From Collinsella aerofaciens (lineage in GTDB: Bacteria > Actinomycetota > Coriobacteriia > Coriobacteriales > Coriobacteriaceae): 64,000 bases of DNA. Within the stretch, counting starts at the first letter, position 1. Each line of letters begins with the position of its first letter. The notes beneath the pieces were generated by a model that saw nothing but the letters and a program-made list of their open reading frames with translations, made no database searches and was not told where the DNA came from. Location of the stretch: contig JAJXHK010000004.1 in assembly GCA_021639365.1 (NCBI GenBank), positions 40,842 through 104,841 on the forward strand, written 5' to 3'. Of the stretch, positions 55,640 through 63,623 are shown piece by piece. A program made the translations under genes and the position numbers.

Positions 55640-55660
55640 TGACGGGACCCCTCCCCGTCA
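55640..55660 (+). terminator. Hairpin after the kinase gene
   Basis: TGACGGG (55640-55646) and CCCGTCA (55654-55660) pair around 7 bases, 19 bases after the kinase stop. No T-tract follows; the family B array begins at once. Confidence 0.45.
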
Positions 55661-55662
55661 AT

Positions 55663-55962
55663 TGTCTCGATCTGTAACACTAACTCGGCAGATACAGGTC
55701 TAGATGTTACAGAACGAGACATTTGAGTTGACCGCGGTCGGTCTGTCTCGATCTGTAACAGTTAGAGGTCATATTTGGTGCTAGATGTTACAGAACGAGA
55801 CATTGAGTTTCCTGCCAACTGTTTGTCTTGATCTGTAACAAATACTCGGTAAAACGGGGCCTAGATGTTACAGATCGAGACGTTAGTTTTCGGCCGATTT
55901 CTATGTGTTGGTCTGTAACAGTTAGAGGTCATTTTCCCTGCTAGATGTTACAGATTGAGATG
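55663..55962. repeat. Tandem array of four 59-bp palindromes, family B
   Basis: Units lie at 55663-55721, 55744-55802, 55824-55882 and 55904-55962, i.e. a period of 81, 80 and 80 bp. Each has 17-bp arms (consensus TGTCTCGATCTGTAACA and its complement) around exactly 25 variable bases; spacers of 21-22 bp between units are unrelated in sequence. Units 2 and 4 share part of their centre (GTTAGAGGTCAT). Outer arm ends of units 3 and 4 have decayed. The array separates the kinase gene from the copper operon. Confidence 0.95.
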
Positions 55963-56034
55963 ATTGGTTGGGACGGTCCATCAGCCAACCAACTACCCTC
56001 ATCTGTAGCGAAATGTCATATATTTCTTTCTGTA

Positions 56035-56066
56035 CTGAACACCCCCAGGGGGTATGGGTGTATAGT
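56035..56066 (+). promoter_or_regulatory. copA promoter with CsoR-type operator
   Basis: A perfect 13-bp palindrome ACCCCCAGGGGGT (56041-56053) lies directly upstream of the -10 hexamer TATAGT (56061-56066); the best -35 is CTGAAC (56035-56040), which gives a long 20-bp spacer. A G/C-rich operator inside the promoter is the known CsoR arrangement, and csoR is the third gene of this operon. Confidence 0.75.
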
Positions 56067-56113
56067 ATCAGCTGGTTAACATTTCCGACACTACGTCACA
56101 GAAAGGAGAAGCC

Positions 56114-58456
56114 ATGGCTCAAGATAAATTCGATGTGGGTGGCATGACATGCGCCGCCTGTCAGGCGCACGTGGACCGTGCCGTGAGCAAGCTCGACGGC
56201 GTCCAAAGCGTCGCGGTCAACCTGCTCGCCGGTTCCATGATGGTCGACTACGACCCCACGCAGGTCTCCCCCGACGATATCTGCACCGCCGTCGACCGCG
56301 CGGGCTACTCGGCCTCGCCCGTCGATGTGGGCACCGGTGCCGCCGGCTCAAACGGCAGTGCGCAAGCCAGGTCCGGCGCCGCCCATATGGAGTCGCCTAC
56401 CAAAAAGCTGGAGGCCGCCGCCTCCGCCATGCGCACCCGCCTCATCGTCTCGATCGTATTCCTCATCCCACTGTTCTACATAGGCATGGGGCACATGCTT
56501 GGCTGGCCGCTACCCGGCATTTTCACCGACCATACCCACAGCATGACGCTCGCGCTCACCGAGCTCGTCCTGCTCATCCCCATCGTCTACGTCAACGACG
56601 CGTACTTTATCAACGGGTTTAAATCGCTCGCGCACGGCGCGCCGACCATGGACGCTCTCATCGCCGTCGGCGCCACCGCGTCGATCGCCTGGTCGCTCTA
56701 CGCCATGTTTATCATGGCCGACCAGCTGGCCGCGGGTCAGGTCCACGAGGCCATGATGACAGGCATGGACAACCTGTATTTTGAGAGTGCGGGCACGATC
56801 CTGTCGCTCGTCACCGTGGGCAAATACCTCGAGACACGCAGCAAATCCAAAACCGGCGGCGCTATCGAGGCGCTCATCGACTTGGCACCCAAGACTGCGA
56901 CCGTCGTTGCCGACGACGGCACCGAAACCACCGTCGACGTCGACAGTATCCTTCCCGGCCAGGTCCTGCGCGTGCGCCCCGGAGAGTCCATCCCCGTCGA
57001 TGGCGTGGTGCTCGAGGGCAGCTCGGCCGTGGACGAGAGTGCGCTCACCGGCGAGTCTATCCCCGTGGAAAAGACCGCCGGTGCCACCGTCAACGCCGCC
57101 ACCGTCAACCGCACCGGTTCGTTTACCTTCCGCGCCACGCGGGTGGGTGCCGAGACATCGCTCGCCAAGATTATCCGGCTCGTCGAGGACGCCAACGCCA
57201 CCAAAGCGCCCATCGCCCGCATGGCCGACAAGGTCGCCGGCGTGTTCGTGCCCGTGGTGTTCGCAATCTCTGCCGCAACTTTTGTGGCATGGATGGTGCT
57301 GACCGGAAGCATCAACGAAGCGCTTACCTCCGCCGTCGCCGTGCTGGTGATCAGCTGCCCGTGCGCGCTGGGCCTGGCCACGCCCGTCGCCATTATGGTG
57401 GGCACCGGCAAGGGCGCCGAAATGGGCATTCTGTTTAAGAGCGCCGAGGCGCTGGAGAATCTGCGCAACGTGGGCACCGTGGTGCTCGATAAGACGGGCA
57501 CGGTCACCCGCGGCAAGCCTGCCGTGACCGATATCGTGGTAGCCACGCGCGCTGACGGCTCGCCCGCCATGAGCGAAAAGGCGCTGCTCAAGCTGGCCGC
57601 CGCGCTGGAGCGCTCAAGCGAGCACCCGCTGGCCGAGGCGATTATGGCCGAGTGCGAGACACGCGGGATCGTCGCGCGCATGGTCGAGGACTTTGCCGCC
57701 GTGCCCGGACGAGGCGTTACGGCGCGCGAGGGGCAAAACGCCATTGCCGCCGGCAACGTACGCCTGATGAACGAGCTGGGCGTTACCGTGCCCGCGGGTC
57801 TTGTCGAGCAATTTGCCGCCGAAGGCAAGACGCCGCTGTTCTTTGCCAAGAACAGCGAGCTTGTCGGTACCATCGCCGTGGCTGACGAGGTCAAAGAAAC
57901 GAGTGCCGAGGCCATCGCCGCGCTCCGCAAGCTCGGCGTCGACGTGCGCATGCTCACCGGCGACAACTGCGTCACCGCCGAAGCAATCGCCCGCCGCGTG
58001 GGCCTCGACCGTGCGCAGGTCATCGCCGACGTCCTCCCCGCCGACAAGGAGCGCCACGTGCGCGAACTGCAGGATGCGGACGGCAAGGTCGCCATGGTGG
58101 GCGACGGCATCAACGACTCCCCCGCCCTGGCGCGCGCCGACGTGGGCCTTGCCATCGGCGCAGGCGCCGACATCGCCAAAGAGGGCGCCGACGTGGTACT
58201 CATGCGCAGCGACCTCATGGATGTTGCGCGCGCCATCGAGCTTTCGCGCGCCACGATCCGCAACATCAAGCAGGACCTGTTCTGGGCGCTGTTCTACAAC
58301 GGCATCGGCATTCCGCTGGCGGCAGGCGTGTTCTTCCCCCTCACCGGTTGGCAGCTCTCGCCGATGTTCGGCGCCGCGGCCATGAGCCTGTCGAGCGTGT
58401 GCGTCGTAAGCAATGCACTGCGCCTGCGAACCTTTAAGCCCAAGACGGCGCACTGA
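56114..58456 (+). CDS. copA: Copper-exporting P1B-type ATPase
   Basis: 780 residues, ATG with AAAGGAG upstream. It pumps Cu(I) out of the cytoplasm. One N-terminal metal-binding domain has GMTCAAC (residues 10-16). Membrane segments follow, then the actuator GESIPVEK, the transmembrane metal site [11 protein letters not shown], the phosphorylated Asp in [11 protein letters not shown], the HP motif [16 protein letters not shown] and [17 protein letters not shown]. Length is normal. It heads copA-copZ-csoR, with a CsoR operator in the promoter, so copper induces it. Confidence 0.97.
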   Translation: MAQDKFDVGGMTCAACQAHVDRAVSKLDGVQSVAVNLLAGSMMVDYDPTQVSPDDICTAVDRAGYSASPVDVGTGAAGSNGSAQARSGAAHMESPTKKLEAAASAMRTRLIVSIVFLIPLFYIGMGHMLGWPLPGIFTDHTHSMTLALTELVLLIPIVYVNDAYFINGFKSLAHGAPTMDALIAVGATASIAWSLYAMFIMADQLAAGQVHEAMMTGMDNLYFESAGTILSLVTVGKYLETRSKSKTGGAIEALIDLAPKTATVVADDGTETTVDVDSILPGQVLRVRPGESIPVDGVVLEGSSAVDESALTGESIPVEKTAGATVNAATVNRTGSFTFRATRVGAETSLAKIIRLVEDANATKAPIARMADKVAGVFVPVVFAISAATFVAWMVLTGSINEALTSAVAVLVISCPCALGLATPVAIMVGTGKGAEMGILFKSAEALENLRNVGTVVLDKTGTVTRGKPAVTDIVVATRADGSPAMSEKALLKLAAALERSSEHPLAEAIMAECETRGIVARMVEDFAAVPGRGVTAREGQNAIAAGNVRLMNELGVTVPAGLVEQFAAEGKTPLFFAKNSELVGTIAVADEVKETSAEAIAALRKLGVDVRMLTGDNCVTAEAIARRVGLDRAQVIADVLPADKERHVRELQDADGKVAMVGDGINDSPALARADVGLAIGAGADIAKEGADVVLMRSDLMDVARAIELSRATIRNIKQDLFWALFYNGIGIPLAAGVFFPLTGWQLSPMFGAAAMSLSSVCVVSNALRLRTFKPKTAH

Positions 58457-58460
58457 TGCA

Positions 58461-58532
58461 CCCGACCTTGCCCCTCAAACCGTCGCTCGCGTACCCAAGT
58501 ACGCTTCGCTCCTCTTTCGGGGCAATCTCGGG
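58461..58532. repeat. Nested palindrome between copA and copZ
   Basis: Three concentric perfect stems: CCCGA/TCGGG (58461-58465, 58528-58532), TTGCCCC/GGGGCAA (58468-58474, 58519-58525) and GCGTAC-CCAA-GTACGC (58489-58504). It starts 4 bases after the copA stop. It has no T-tract and may attenuate transcription or stabilise the copA mRNA end. Confidence 0.8.
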
Positions 58533-58608
58533 CACCTCAGCGCACCTTTAAGATGACGCTGTTCACGACTAAACTGTCAGATAATCTCAATCGATAAGGA
58601 GTACACCC

Positions 58609-58830
58609 ATGCGATACACAATCAAGACTTCCGGCCTTATGTGCGGCCACTGCGACGCCACCGTCGAGACCGCACTGCTCAACGTGGCCGGCGTGACCGA
58701 CGCCGACGCCGATCACGAGACCCAGACCGTCCAGGTGGAGTGCGCCAACACCGTGACCGCCGAGCAGCTCGCCGCCGCCGTCGAGGGCGCCGGCGAGAAG
58801 TTTCACGCTCTGTCCGTAACCGCCGCGTAA
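58609..58830 (+). CDS. copZ: Copper chaperone-like heavy-metal-associated protein
   Basis: 73 residues, start ATG with AAGGAG upstream. It is a single HMA ferredoxin-like domain with the metal motif GLMCGHCDATVETALL (Cys12 and Cys15). By analogy with CopZ it would carry Cu(I) to CopA or CsoR. It lies 152 bases after copA, across a nested hairpin, and 38 bases before csoR. Confidence 0.92.
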   Translation: MRYTIKTSGLMCGHCDATVETALLNVAGVTDADADHETQTVQVECANTVTAEQLAAAVEGAGEKFHALSVTAA

Positions 58831-58868
58831 CGACCCACGCGCACCCCGACCAGAAACGAGGACCCGCC

Positions 58869-59141
58869 ATGATGGCAGACCATAAATCGGTGACCCGCAT
58901 GCTCAAGACGGCACGCGGCCAGATCGACGGCATCCTGCGGATGGTCGAGGAGGACCGCTACTGCGTCGATATTTCCACGCAGCTTATGGCCACACAGGCG
59001 CTCCTCGCGCGCATTAACGCCGACGTGCTCAAAGCGCATATCGAGGGCTGCGTGACTTCGGCAATCGAATCGGGCGACGAAGACCTCAAGGCCGCCAAGC
59101 TCGCCGAGATCGAACGCGTCGTCGACAAGCTCTCCAAGTAA
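58869..59141 (+). CDS. csoR: Copper-sensing repressor CsoR
   Basis: 90 residues from ATG 58869 (AGGA upstream; a second ATG is adjacent). CsoR is an all-helical tetrameric repressor released by Cu(I). The three copper ligands are in place: C32 (RYCVDISTQL), H57 and C61 (HIEGCV). The DNA-contact region RMLKTARGQIDGI is typical. As the last gene of copA-copZ-csoR it should repress its own operon through the palindrome at 56041-56053. Confidence 0.94.
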   Translation: MMADHKSVTRMLKTARGQIDGILRMVEEDRYCVDISTQLMATQALLARINADVLKAHIEGCVTSAIESGDEDLKAAKLAEIERVVDKLSK

Positions 59142-59185
59142 TTGGGGCATTGGGGACGGACTGCTTTGCACCATCTTGGTGTATC

Positions 59186-59232
59186 GGGGACAGGTATGTT
59201 TGCACCACCTTGGTGCAGATTGACCTGTCCCC
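59186..59232. repeat. Intergenic hairpin with a partial second copy
   Basis: GGGGACAGGT (59186-59195) and ACCTGTCCCC (59223-59232) form an outer stem, TGCACCA/TGGTGCA (59201-59217) an inner one, separated by 5-base internal loops. Just upstream (59152-59185) most of the left part is repeated with changes (GGGGACGG ... TGCACCATCTTGGTG). It lies between csoR and the zinc-ribbon membrane protein gene. Confidence 0.8.
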
Positions 59233-59287
59233 CTTGCTCTAAATCGGGTATAAAGGCGTGCAGCATATCGAACGAAAGGCAATTTGC

Positions 59288-59761
59288 ATGAATGACTTTA
59301 TGAAGGGCCGCAATGGTGCCGATGAACTCACCATCGTGATGGGTTTTGCCGGCATTGTCATCGCGATGATCGGATCGATAGCCCACATCCAGTGGCTCAG
59401 CTGGATTGCCATCGCCGTAATCGTGATTGGCGTGCTGCGCGGCCTGTCCAAAAACATCGACGCACGTCGCAAGGAAAACGCGGCCTTTGTCGCCGCGACC
59501 GCGAACGTCCCCGGCTTGGGCAAGTTCGTCGCCAGCTTGGGCGGTGGAACTGCAGCGGCCAGCACCTCGCGCGCAGCTGGAACGAGCAAGGAAGACTTTG
59601 AGCGTGCCAAGCGCACGGCCAAGAAGATGTGGAAGGGCCGCAAAACCACGGCATACCTCAAGTGTCCCAACTGCGGCCAGATGCTCTCCGTCCCCAAGGG
59701 CAAAGGCAAGATCCGCGTCACCTGCCCCAAGTGCCACGCCAAGATGGAAACCCGCTCCTAG
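59288..59761 (+). CDS. Two-helix membrane protein with C-terminal zinc ribbon
   Basis: 157 residues; ATG 59288 with AAAGGCAA upstream. Two membrane helices are visible at about 15-34 (LTIVMGFAGIVIAMIGSIA) and 36-54 (WLSWIAIAVIVIGVLRGL). A basic stretch and a Gly/Ala/Ser linker follow, and the C-terminus is a zinc ribbon with CPNCGQ and CPKCH (residues about 128-152). Small proteins of this plan are common in Actinobacteria and Firmicutes; the function is unknown. It is monocistronic. Confidence 0.8.
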   Translation: MNDFMKGRNGADELTIVMGFAGIVIAMIGSIAHIQWLSWIAIAVIVIGVLRGLSKNIDARRKENAAFVAATANVPGLGKFVASLGGGTAAASTSRAAGTSKEDFERAKRTAKKMWKGRKTTAYLKCPNCGQMLSVPKGKGKIRVTCPKCHAKMETRS

Positions 59762-59824
59762 CGCCCGCACGCGGGACAAATTAATCAGGTTTGTTTGTCC
59801 CAAATCTTAAGTATTTGTTCGATA

Positions 59825-59861
59825 AAAAAGCCGAGGCCTCGTGTTGAGACCTCGGCTTTTT
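59825..59861. terminator. Bidirectional Rho-independent terminator
   Basis: AAAAAGCCGAGGCCTC and its near complement GAGACCTCGGCTTTTT pair around a 6-base loop, with A and T runs on both sides. It serves the membrane protein gene and the convergent amidohydrolase gene. Confidence 0.9.
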
Positions 59862-59894
59862 GTATGTGGCAACGGAGCTACACCTTTGTCACAC

Positions 59895-61265
59895 CTATGC
59901 CACACCGTCGCGGGCCAGCTCCTCAGCCAGCGCTTCGGCAGGCATGGCCATAATCGCGTCGAGCTCGGCGTCCACCTCGGGAATGCGCTTCACCTTGAGC
60001 TTGCGCACCAGATCGCCGCGACACATCACATGTACCGGCTCACGCAGAGCGCACAGATCATCGAGCGGGTTCTTGCGCGTCACCAGGATATCGGCGGCCT
60101 TGCCGCACTCGATCGTACCGGTCTCGCCGCCCAGCCCCAGGAGCTCGGCATTGACCTGCGTGGCCGTATGCAGCGCAAAGGCGCTGCTCACGCCCACGTA
60201 CTTGGCAAAATAGGCCACCTCACGCCACATGTCGTACTGCGTCACGAACGGGCAGCTCGAATCTGTGCCAAGGCCCACCTTAACGCCAGCTTCCAGCGCC
60301 GCACGAGCACTCTCGATAATGCCCGAGCACACGATGTCGCCGTTCTTCTTTTGCGTGTCAGTCGAATGGGTCTTCTCCGGATCGAGCAACACAAACGGCA
60401 GCGCCGGGCTGATAGTGCAGGTAACGCTGGGCGCACGTCCCTCGAGCTGCGTGCCCGCGGCGCCACGGTACAGCTCCAGGATCTCGGGCGTCATCGGGGC
60501 ACCGTGCTCGATCGTGTCGACCCCGGCCTCAAGCGCGGCCTTCACGCCCTCGGTGCTCTCGACATGAGCCATAACCGGCAGGCCCATCTCGTGCGCCGCC
60601 TTGCACGCCGCCGCGGCAACCTCCACCGGCATACGCAGCACGCCCGGCTCGCCCACCTCGGTCGCATCGAACACACCGCCCGTTACGAACAGCTTAATGA
60701 CGTCGGCGCCGCGCGCATACAGGTCTCTCACCTGCTCGGCTGCCTCGACGGGGCTGTTGGCCACCTGGGCGAACAAGCCTGCGCCATGGCCGCCCGGCAC
60801 CGTGACGCCCGTTCCCGGCGCTACCAGGCGCGGACCCTGATACTTGCCGGCGTCGATAGCGTCGCGCACGGCAATGTCGGCAAACAACGGGTCGCCCGCG
60901 CCGCGCACCGTGGTCACGCCGCTTGCCAGCTGCTGCTGGGCACTGCCCTTGAGGATGCGGCGGACGATGGCACGGCCCACGGGATTATCGAGTTTCTTCA
61001 TCAGCGCTCCCGCATCGCCGGCCGAGACAGGCTTGCCCGAGCCGCACAGGTGCACGTGCATATTGATGAGACCGGGCATGAGATACGCACCACCCAGGTC
61101 GATAACCTCGGCACCTGCAGGCGCCTGCGCCACAGCACTCGGCCCCATCCAGGTGATGACACCGCGCTCAACAGTCACGGCCATATCGGGTTGCGGCTCC
61201 ATATGCTCCGAACCATCCAGAATGGTCGCATTGATAAACAACGTGGAACGATCGGCAGATGCCAT
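59895..61265 (-). CDS. Amidohydrolase-superfamily protein (imidazolonepropionase/prolidase-like)
   Basis: 456 residues; ATG 61265 has GGGAGGAG upstream, while the open frame further 5' runs into the palindrome array and is not coding. Metal-site blocks of the superfamily are present: HxH in LINMHVHLCG (about 68), carboxylated Lys in DVIKLFVTGG, His in MAHVES, His in TIEHGAPM and Asp in GLGTDSSC. The C-terminal beta-sandwich GTIECGKAADILVTRKNPL is typical. This group hydrolyses cyclic amides or Xaa-Pro dipeptides; the substrate cannot be assigned. It is monocistronic. Confidence 0.92.
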   Translation of the reverse strand: MASADRSTLFINATILDGSEHMEPQPDMAVTVERGVITWMGPSAVAQAPAGAEVIDLGGAYLMPGLINMHVHLCGSGKPVSAGDAGALMKKLDNPVGRAIVRRILKGSAQQQLASGVTTVRGAGDPLFADIAVRDAIDAGKYQGPRLVAPGTGVTVPGGHGAGLFAQVANSPVEAAEQVRDLYARGADVIKLFVTGGVFDATEVGEPGVLRMPVEVAAAACKAAHEMGLPVMAHVESTEGVKAALEAGVDTIEHGAPMTPEILELYRGAAGTQLEGRAPSVTCTISPALPFVLLDPEKTHSTDTQKKNGDIVCSGIIESARAALEAGVKVGLGTDSSCPFVTQYDMWREVAYFAKYVGVSSAFALHTATQVNAELLGLGGETGTIECGKAADILVTRKNPLDDLCALREPVHVMCRGDLVRKLKVKRIPEVDAELDAIMAMPAEALAEELARDGVA

Positions 61266-61414
61266 ATCGAGCTCCTCCCTCACGATTAACTTGAACATTT
61301 GTCCATTATCACCTAGTCCCGCTGGATTGCTGCAGACGCATCGGTTAACGGAAGGAAGAGGGGATGTGGGGAGACGGAACACGTTGCAGTCCCACCCCAG
61401 CGACACCAGGGAAA

Positions 61415-61554
61415 TGTCTCGATCTGTAACAGGTACAGGGTTATTAGGCCCCTTGATGTTACAGATCGAGACATTCGGTCGACGTTTCACCGGCTTGTCT
61501 CGATCTGTAACAATTACGAACTCAAACAGCCTCTAAACGTTACAGATCGAGACA
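61415..61554. repeat. Tandem pair of 59-bp palindromes, family B
   Basis: Units at 61415-61473 and 61496-61554, period 81 bp. Arms are TGTCTCGATCTGTAACA with TGTTACAGATCGAGACA and, in unit 2, CGTTACAGATCGAGACA; centres are exactly 25 bases. These are the best preserved units. Unit 2 ends 7 bases before the stop of the AbiEi/nuclease-like gene. Confidence 0.95.
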
Positions 61555-61561
61555 AAACCTC

Positions 61562-62638
61562 TCAGCGCCCACACCACTGGCATCTCCACTCCTCAGCCAA
61601 TTCAACCTGCCGAGGAATACCCGCCAGCCTCATTTTCTCGACCAGCTTCCCCGGGTCTTTGAGTTCGTTAAACGTAAACCGAAGCACCTTGTGCCCGAGC
61701 ATTGTCAGATGAGACTCCCGCTGACGCTCTGCCACAAATGGGTCGACCGACTCCCGACCCTCGCCGCTCTGCAAGGTGTACTTCCCCTTTCCGTCGAGCT
61801 CGCCGATGACACACGTCCCGTCCTCGAGCCGCCAAAAATAGTCGACGCGAAACACCTGGCTCGGATCGAGCGGGTCGCGAAACTCCACCTGCAGCTCCGG
61901 AACCGGAAAGCCGTACGCAATAAAGAATGCTCGGAACCGAGACTCGCCGCCGTTTTCGGACAGCCCGTCTGCATACGACGCAATCACCTGTGCCCTGCGA
62001 TACCCTCGCCTGCCCTCGCAATCGGCGCGGAGGCGCTCGCACAAATCCCCACGTGATACGCCTTTCGCCCGCAGTGCAGAATCGGCAATCGCCAACCCGT
62101 AGGAGAACGGCGCACGCAGCAGACAATCCTCCACCGTGCGCCAAAACGACGTCACCCGCACGCCATCAACACGCTCGAGCGCGCCCGCCATCTGCGGACG
62201 CAACAACCTGCACCCGCTGCTCAACGTCACCGAACAACCCGTCTTAACAAGAAAACGCGACCCAAGCAGATCATTCGGCACCTCCAGACCCCACAAAAGC
62301 GCCGCGTCATAGCCCCAAAACGCCCAATCGGGATGAAACTCTGCAAGCCCTTTGATGGTACGCAGCGTTCGCTCCGCCGGCGTCAGTACACCCCAATCAT
62401 GTTGAAAGCAGAACAAATACGGCTCGGGTTCCGCGATATCGTCGGTTCCAACATGACGCCGCAGCCACATGAGCTCGGCATTGTCATGCGTTGCGAGCAG
62501 CGCACCTTGCTCGGTCGACTCCGTGAGTCGCGCGAGCATCCTATTCCGCGCCAACGTGTTGCGAATCGTATGCTTGTGCTTGAAAACGGTATTAGACACT
62601 TCCATCACCACCACATCGGACAAATGGACCATCGTCAC
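61562..62638 (-). CDS. AbiEi-like protein with C-terminal Vsr/DUF559-type nuclease-like domain
   Basis: 358 residues. The start is probably the GTG at 62638 (GGAGG five bases upstream), with ATG 62632 as alternative. The N-terminal half resembles AbiEi-type proteins: a short winged-helix-like start (RNRMLARLTESTEQGALLA) and AERTLRTIKGLAEFHPDWAFWGYDAALLWGL. The C-terminal half looks like a PD-(D/E)XK nuclease: GGESRFRAFFIAYGFPVPELQVEF, then Asp in FRVDYFWRL and VIGELDGKGKY with E-x-D-G-K, ending in RCQWCGR. No AbiEii toxin gene is adjacent. It is bracketed by family B palindromes on both sides (2 and 3 copies). Function unknown; a defence or repeat-related role is inference. Confidence 0.75.
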   Translation of the reverse strand: MTMVHLSDVVVMEVSNTVFKHKHTIRNTLARNRMLARLTESTEQGALLATHDNAELMWLRRHVGTDDIAEPEPYLFCFQHDWGVLTPAERTLRTIKGLAEFHPDWAFWGYDAALLWGLEVPNDLLGSRFLVKTGCSVTLSSGCRLLRPQMAGALERVDGVRVTSFWRTVEDCLLRAPFSYGLAIADSALRAKGVSRGDLCERLRADCEGRRGYRRAQVIASYADGLSENGGESRFRAFFIAYGFPVPELQVEFRDPLDPSQVFRVDYFWRLEDGTCVIGELDGKGKYTLQSGEGRESVDPFVAERQRESHLTMLGHKVLRFTFNELKDPGKLVEKMRLAGIPRQVELAEEWRCQWCGR

Positions 62639-62657
62639 CGTTGCCTCCGCTGATAAA

Positions 62658-62876
62658 TGTCTTGATCTGTAACAGGAAGACCGATTTTTGGACTGTAGAT
62701 GTTACAGATTGAGACATTCCCCCAACCAGGTGCCAAACGTCTCGATCTGTAACAGTTAGACGTTCTCCAGGCCCCTAAACGTTACAGATTTAGACAAACC
62801 AGCGGCGCCCAAGCATTCGTCTCGTTCTGTAACAGGTAGACCGGTTTTTTGCCCCCAAACGTTACAGATCGAGACA
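62658..62876. repeat. Tandem array of three 59-bp palindromes, family B
   Basis: Units at 62658-62716, 62738-62796 and 62818-62876, period exactly 80 bp. Arms follow the family consensus (TGTCTTGATCTGTAACA, CGTCTCGATCTGTAACA, CGTCTCGTTCTGTAACA); centres are 25 bases and spacers 21. The array begins 20 bases upstream of the AbiEi/nuclease-like gene start and so must contain or displace its promoter. Confidence 0.95.
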
Positions 62877-62915
62877 AAAAGGCAAAAGGCAAGGCAGGCG
62901 ACAACTACCCATCCC

Positions 62916-63623
62916 CTACTCCCACTCCTGCTCGTAGATATTGAGCGACTTTACGTACCGCCCCTGGGCGCCCATGATGTCGCGGACCAGGCGCAAGAAG
63001 AAGCTGATGCACGAGGTGTCAAAGCCGTCCTGCAGGTCCTCCGGATGCACCGCACCAGGCCCGTCGACCGCCGTGTCGTTCAGGCGCGCGATGTCATACA
63101 GGTAGAGCTGTCCCGCCGTAAGCCAGACATCGTCGACGCAGGCGAGGCGCACCGCAATCGCGCCGTCGTTCCAATGCTCCTTTTGCACGATATGTGGGTC
63201 GTAGACATCAAAGCGACGGTCGGTGCGCGTGTCCTTCAGCGCGACCATACCAGTCGCGGGATCCTTGTCCAAAATGCCAAAGCGCGAGAAATACTGCGTG
63301 TCGCGTACCTGCTCGAGCCGCTTGAGCGAGGCAGGCGAAAGCGATGCCGGCGGCTCGTCAACATATAGCTCGAGCAGCGTTTTGCCATGGCGATAGGGGC
63401 GCTCAAACAGCAGCCAATCGGTAAATGCCATGTTGTAGGCCATGATTTCGTTTTGCGAAGGCTCGGTGCAATAGCTGAGCCACGGGTCGACAATGACCTC
63501 GAACTGTTCGCGCGCCGGCTCCAGGAATTGAAACTTCCGCAGCATCCAAAAGTGAGCCATGTCGGCAATATCGTTGCCGACGGCTTCAGCCAGCTCTGCT
63601 CGGTCAAAAGCGTGGTCAGTCAT
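62916..63623 (-). CDS. Conserved protein of unknown function
   Basis: 235 residues, ATG with GAGGAGG upstream. It is a soluble, acidic protein rich in aromatic residues (FWMLRKFQFLEPAREQFEVIVDPWLSYC, DWLLFERPYRHGKTLLELYV, YFSRFGILDKDPATGMVALKD). No signal peptide, membrane segment or known catalytic motif is visible. The middle block ALKDTRTDRRFDVYDPHIVQKEHWNDGAIAVRLACVDDVWLTAG looks like a beta-rich domain. I do not recognise the family. A family B array follows its stop by 40 bases. Confidence 0.7.
   Translation of the reverse strand: MTDHAFDRAELAEAVGNDIADMAHFWMLRKFQFLEPAREQFEVIVDPWLSYCTEPSQNEIMAYNMAFTDWLLFERPYRHGKTLLELYVDEPPASLSPASLKRLEQVRDTQYFSRFGILDKDPATGMVALKDTRTDRRFDVYDPHIVQKEHWNDGAIAVRLACVDDVWLTAGQLYLYDIARLNDTAVDGPGAVHPEDLQDGFDTSCISFFLRLVRDIMGAQGRYVKSLNIYEQEWE

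Noticed and set aside
61266..61490. 75-codon N-terminal extension of the amidohydrolase
   Set aside because: It is translated from the palindrome array; ATG 61265 has GGGAGGAG upstream.
52167..62876. CRISPR array
   Set aside because: Repeats are 17 bp and alternate in orientation, spacers are 21-25 bp, and no cas gene is present. The structure is palindromic units in tandem, not a direct-repeat array.
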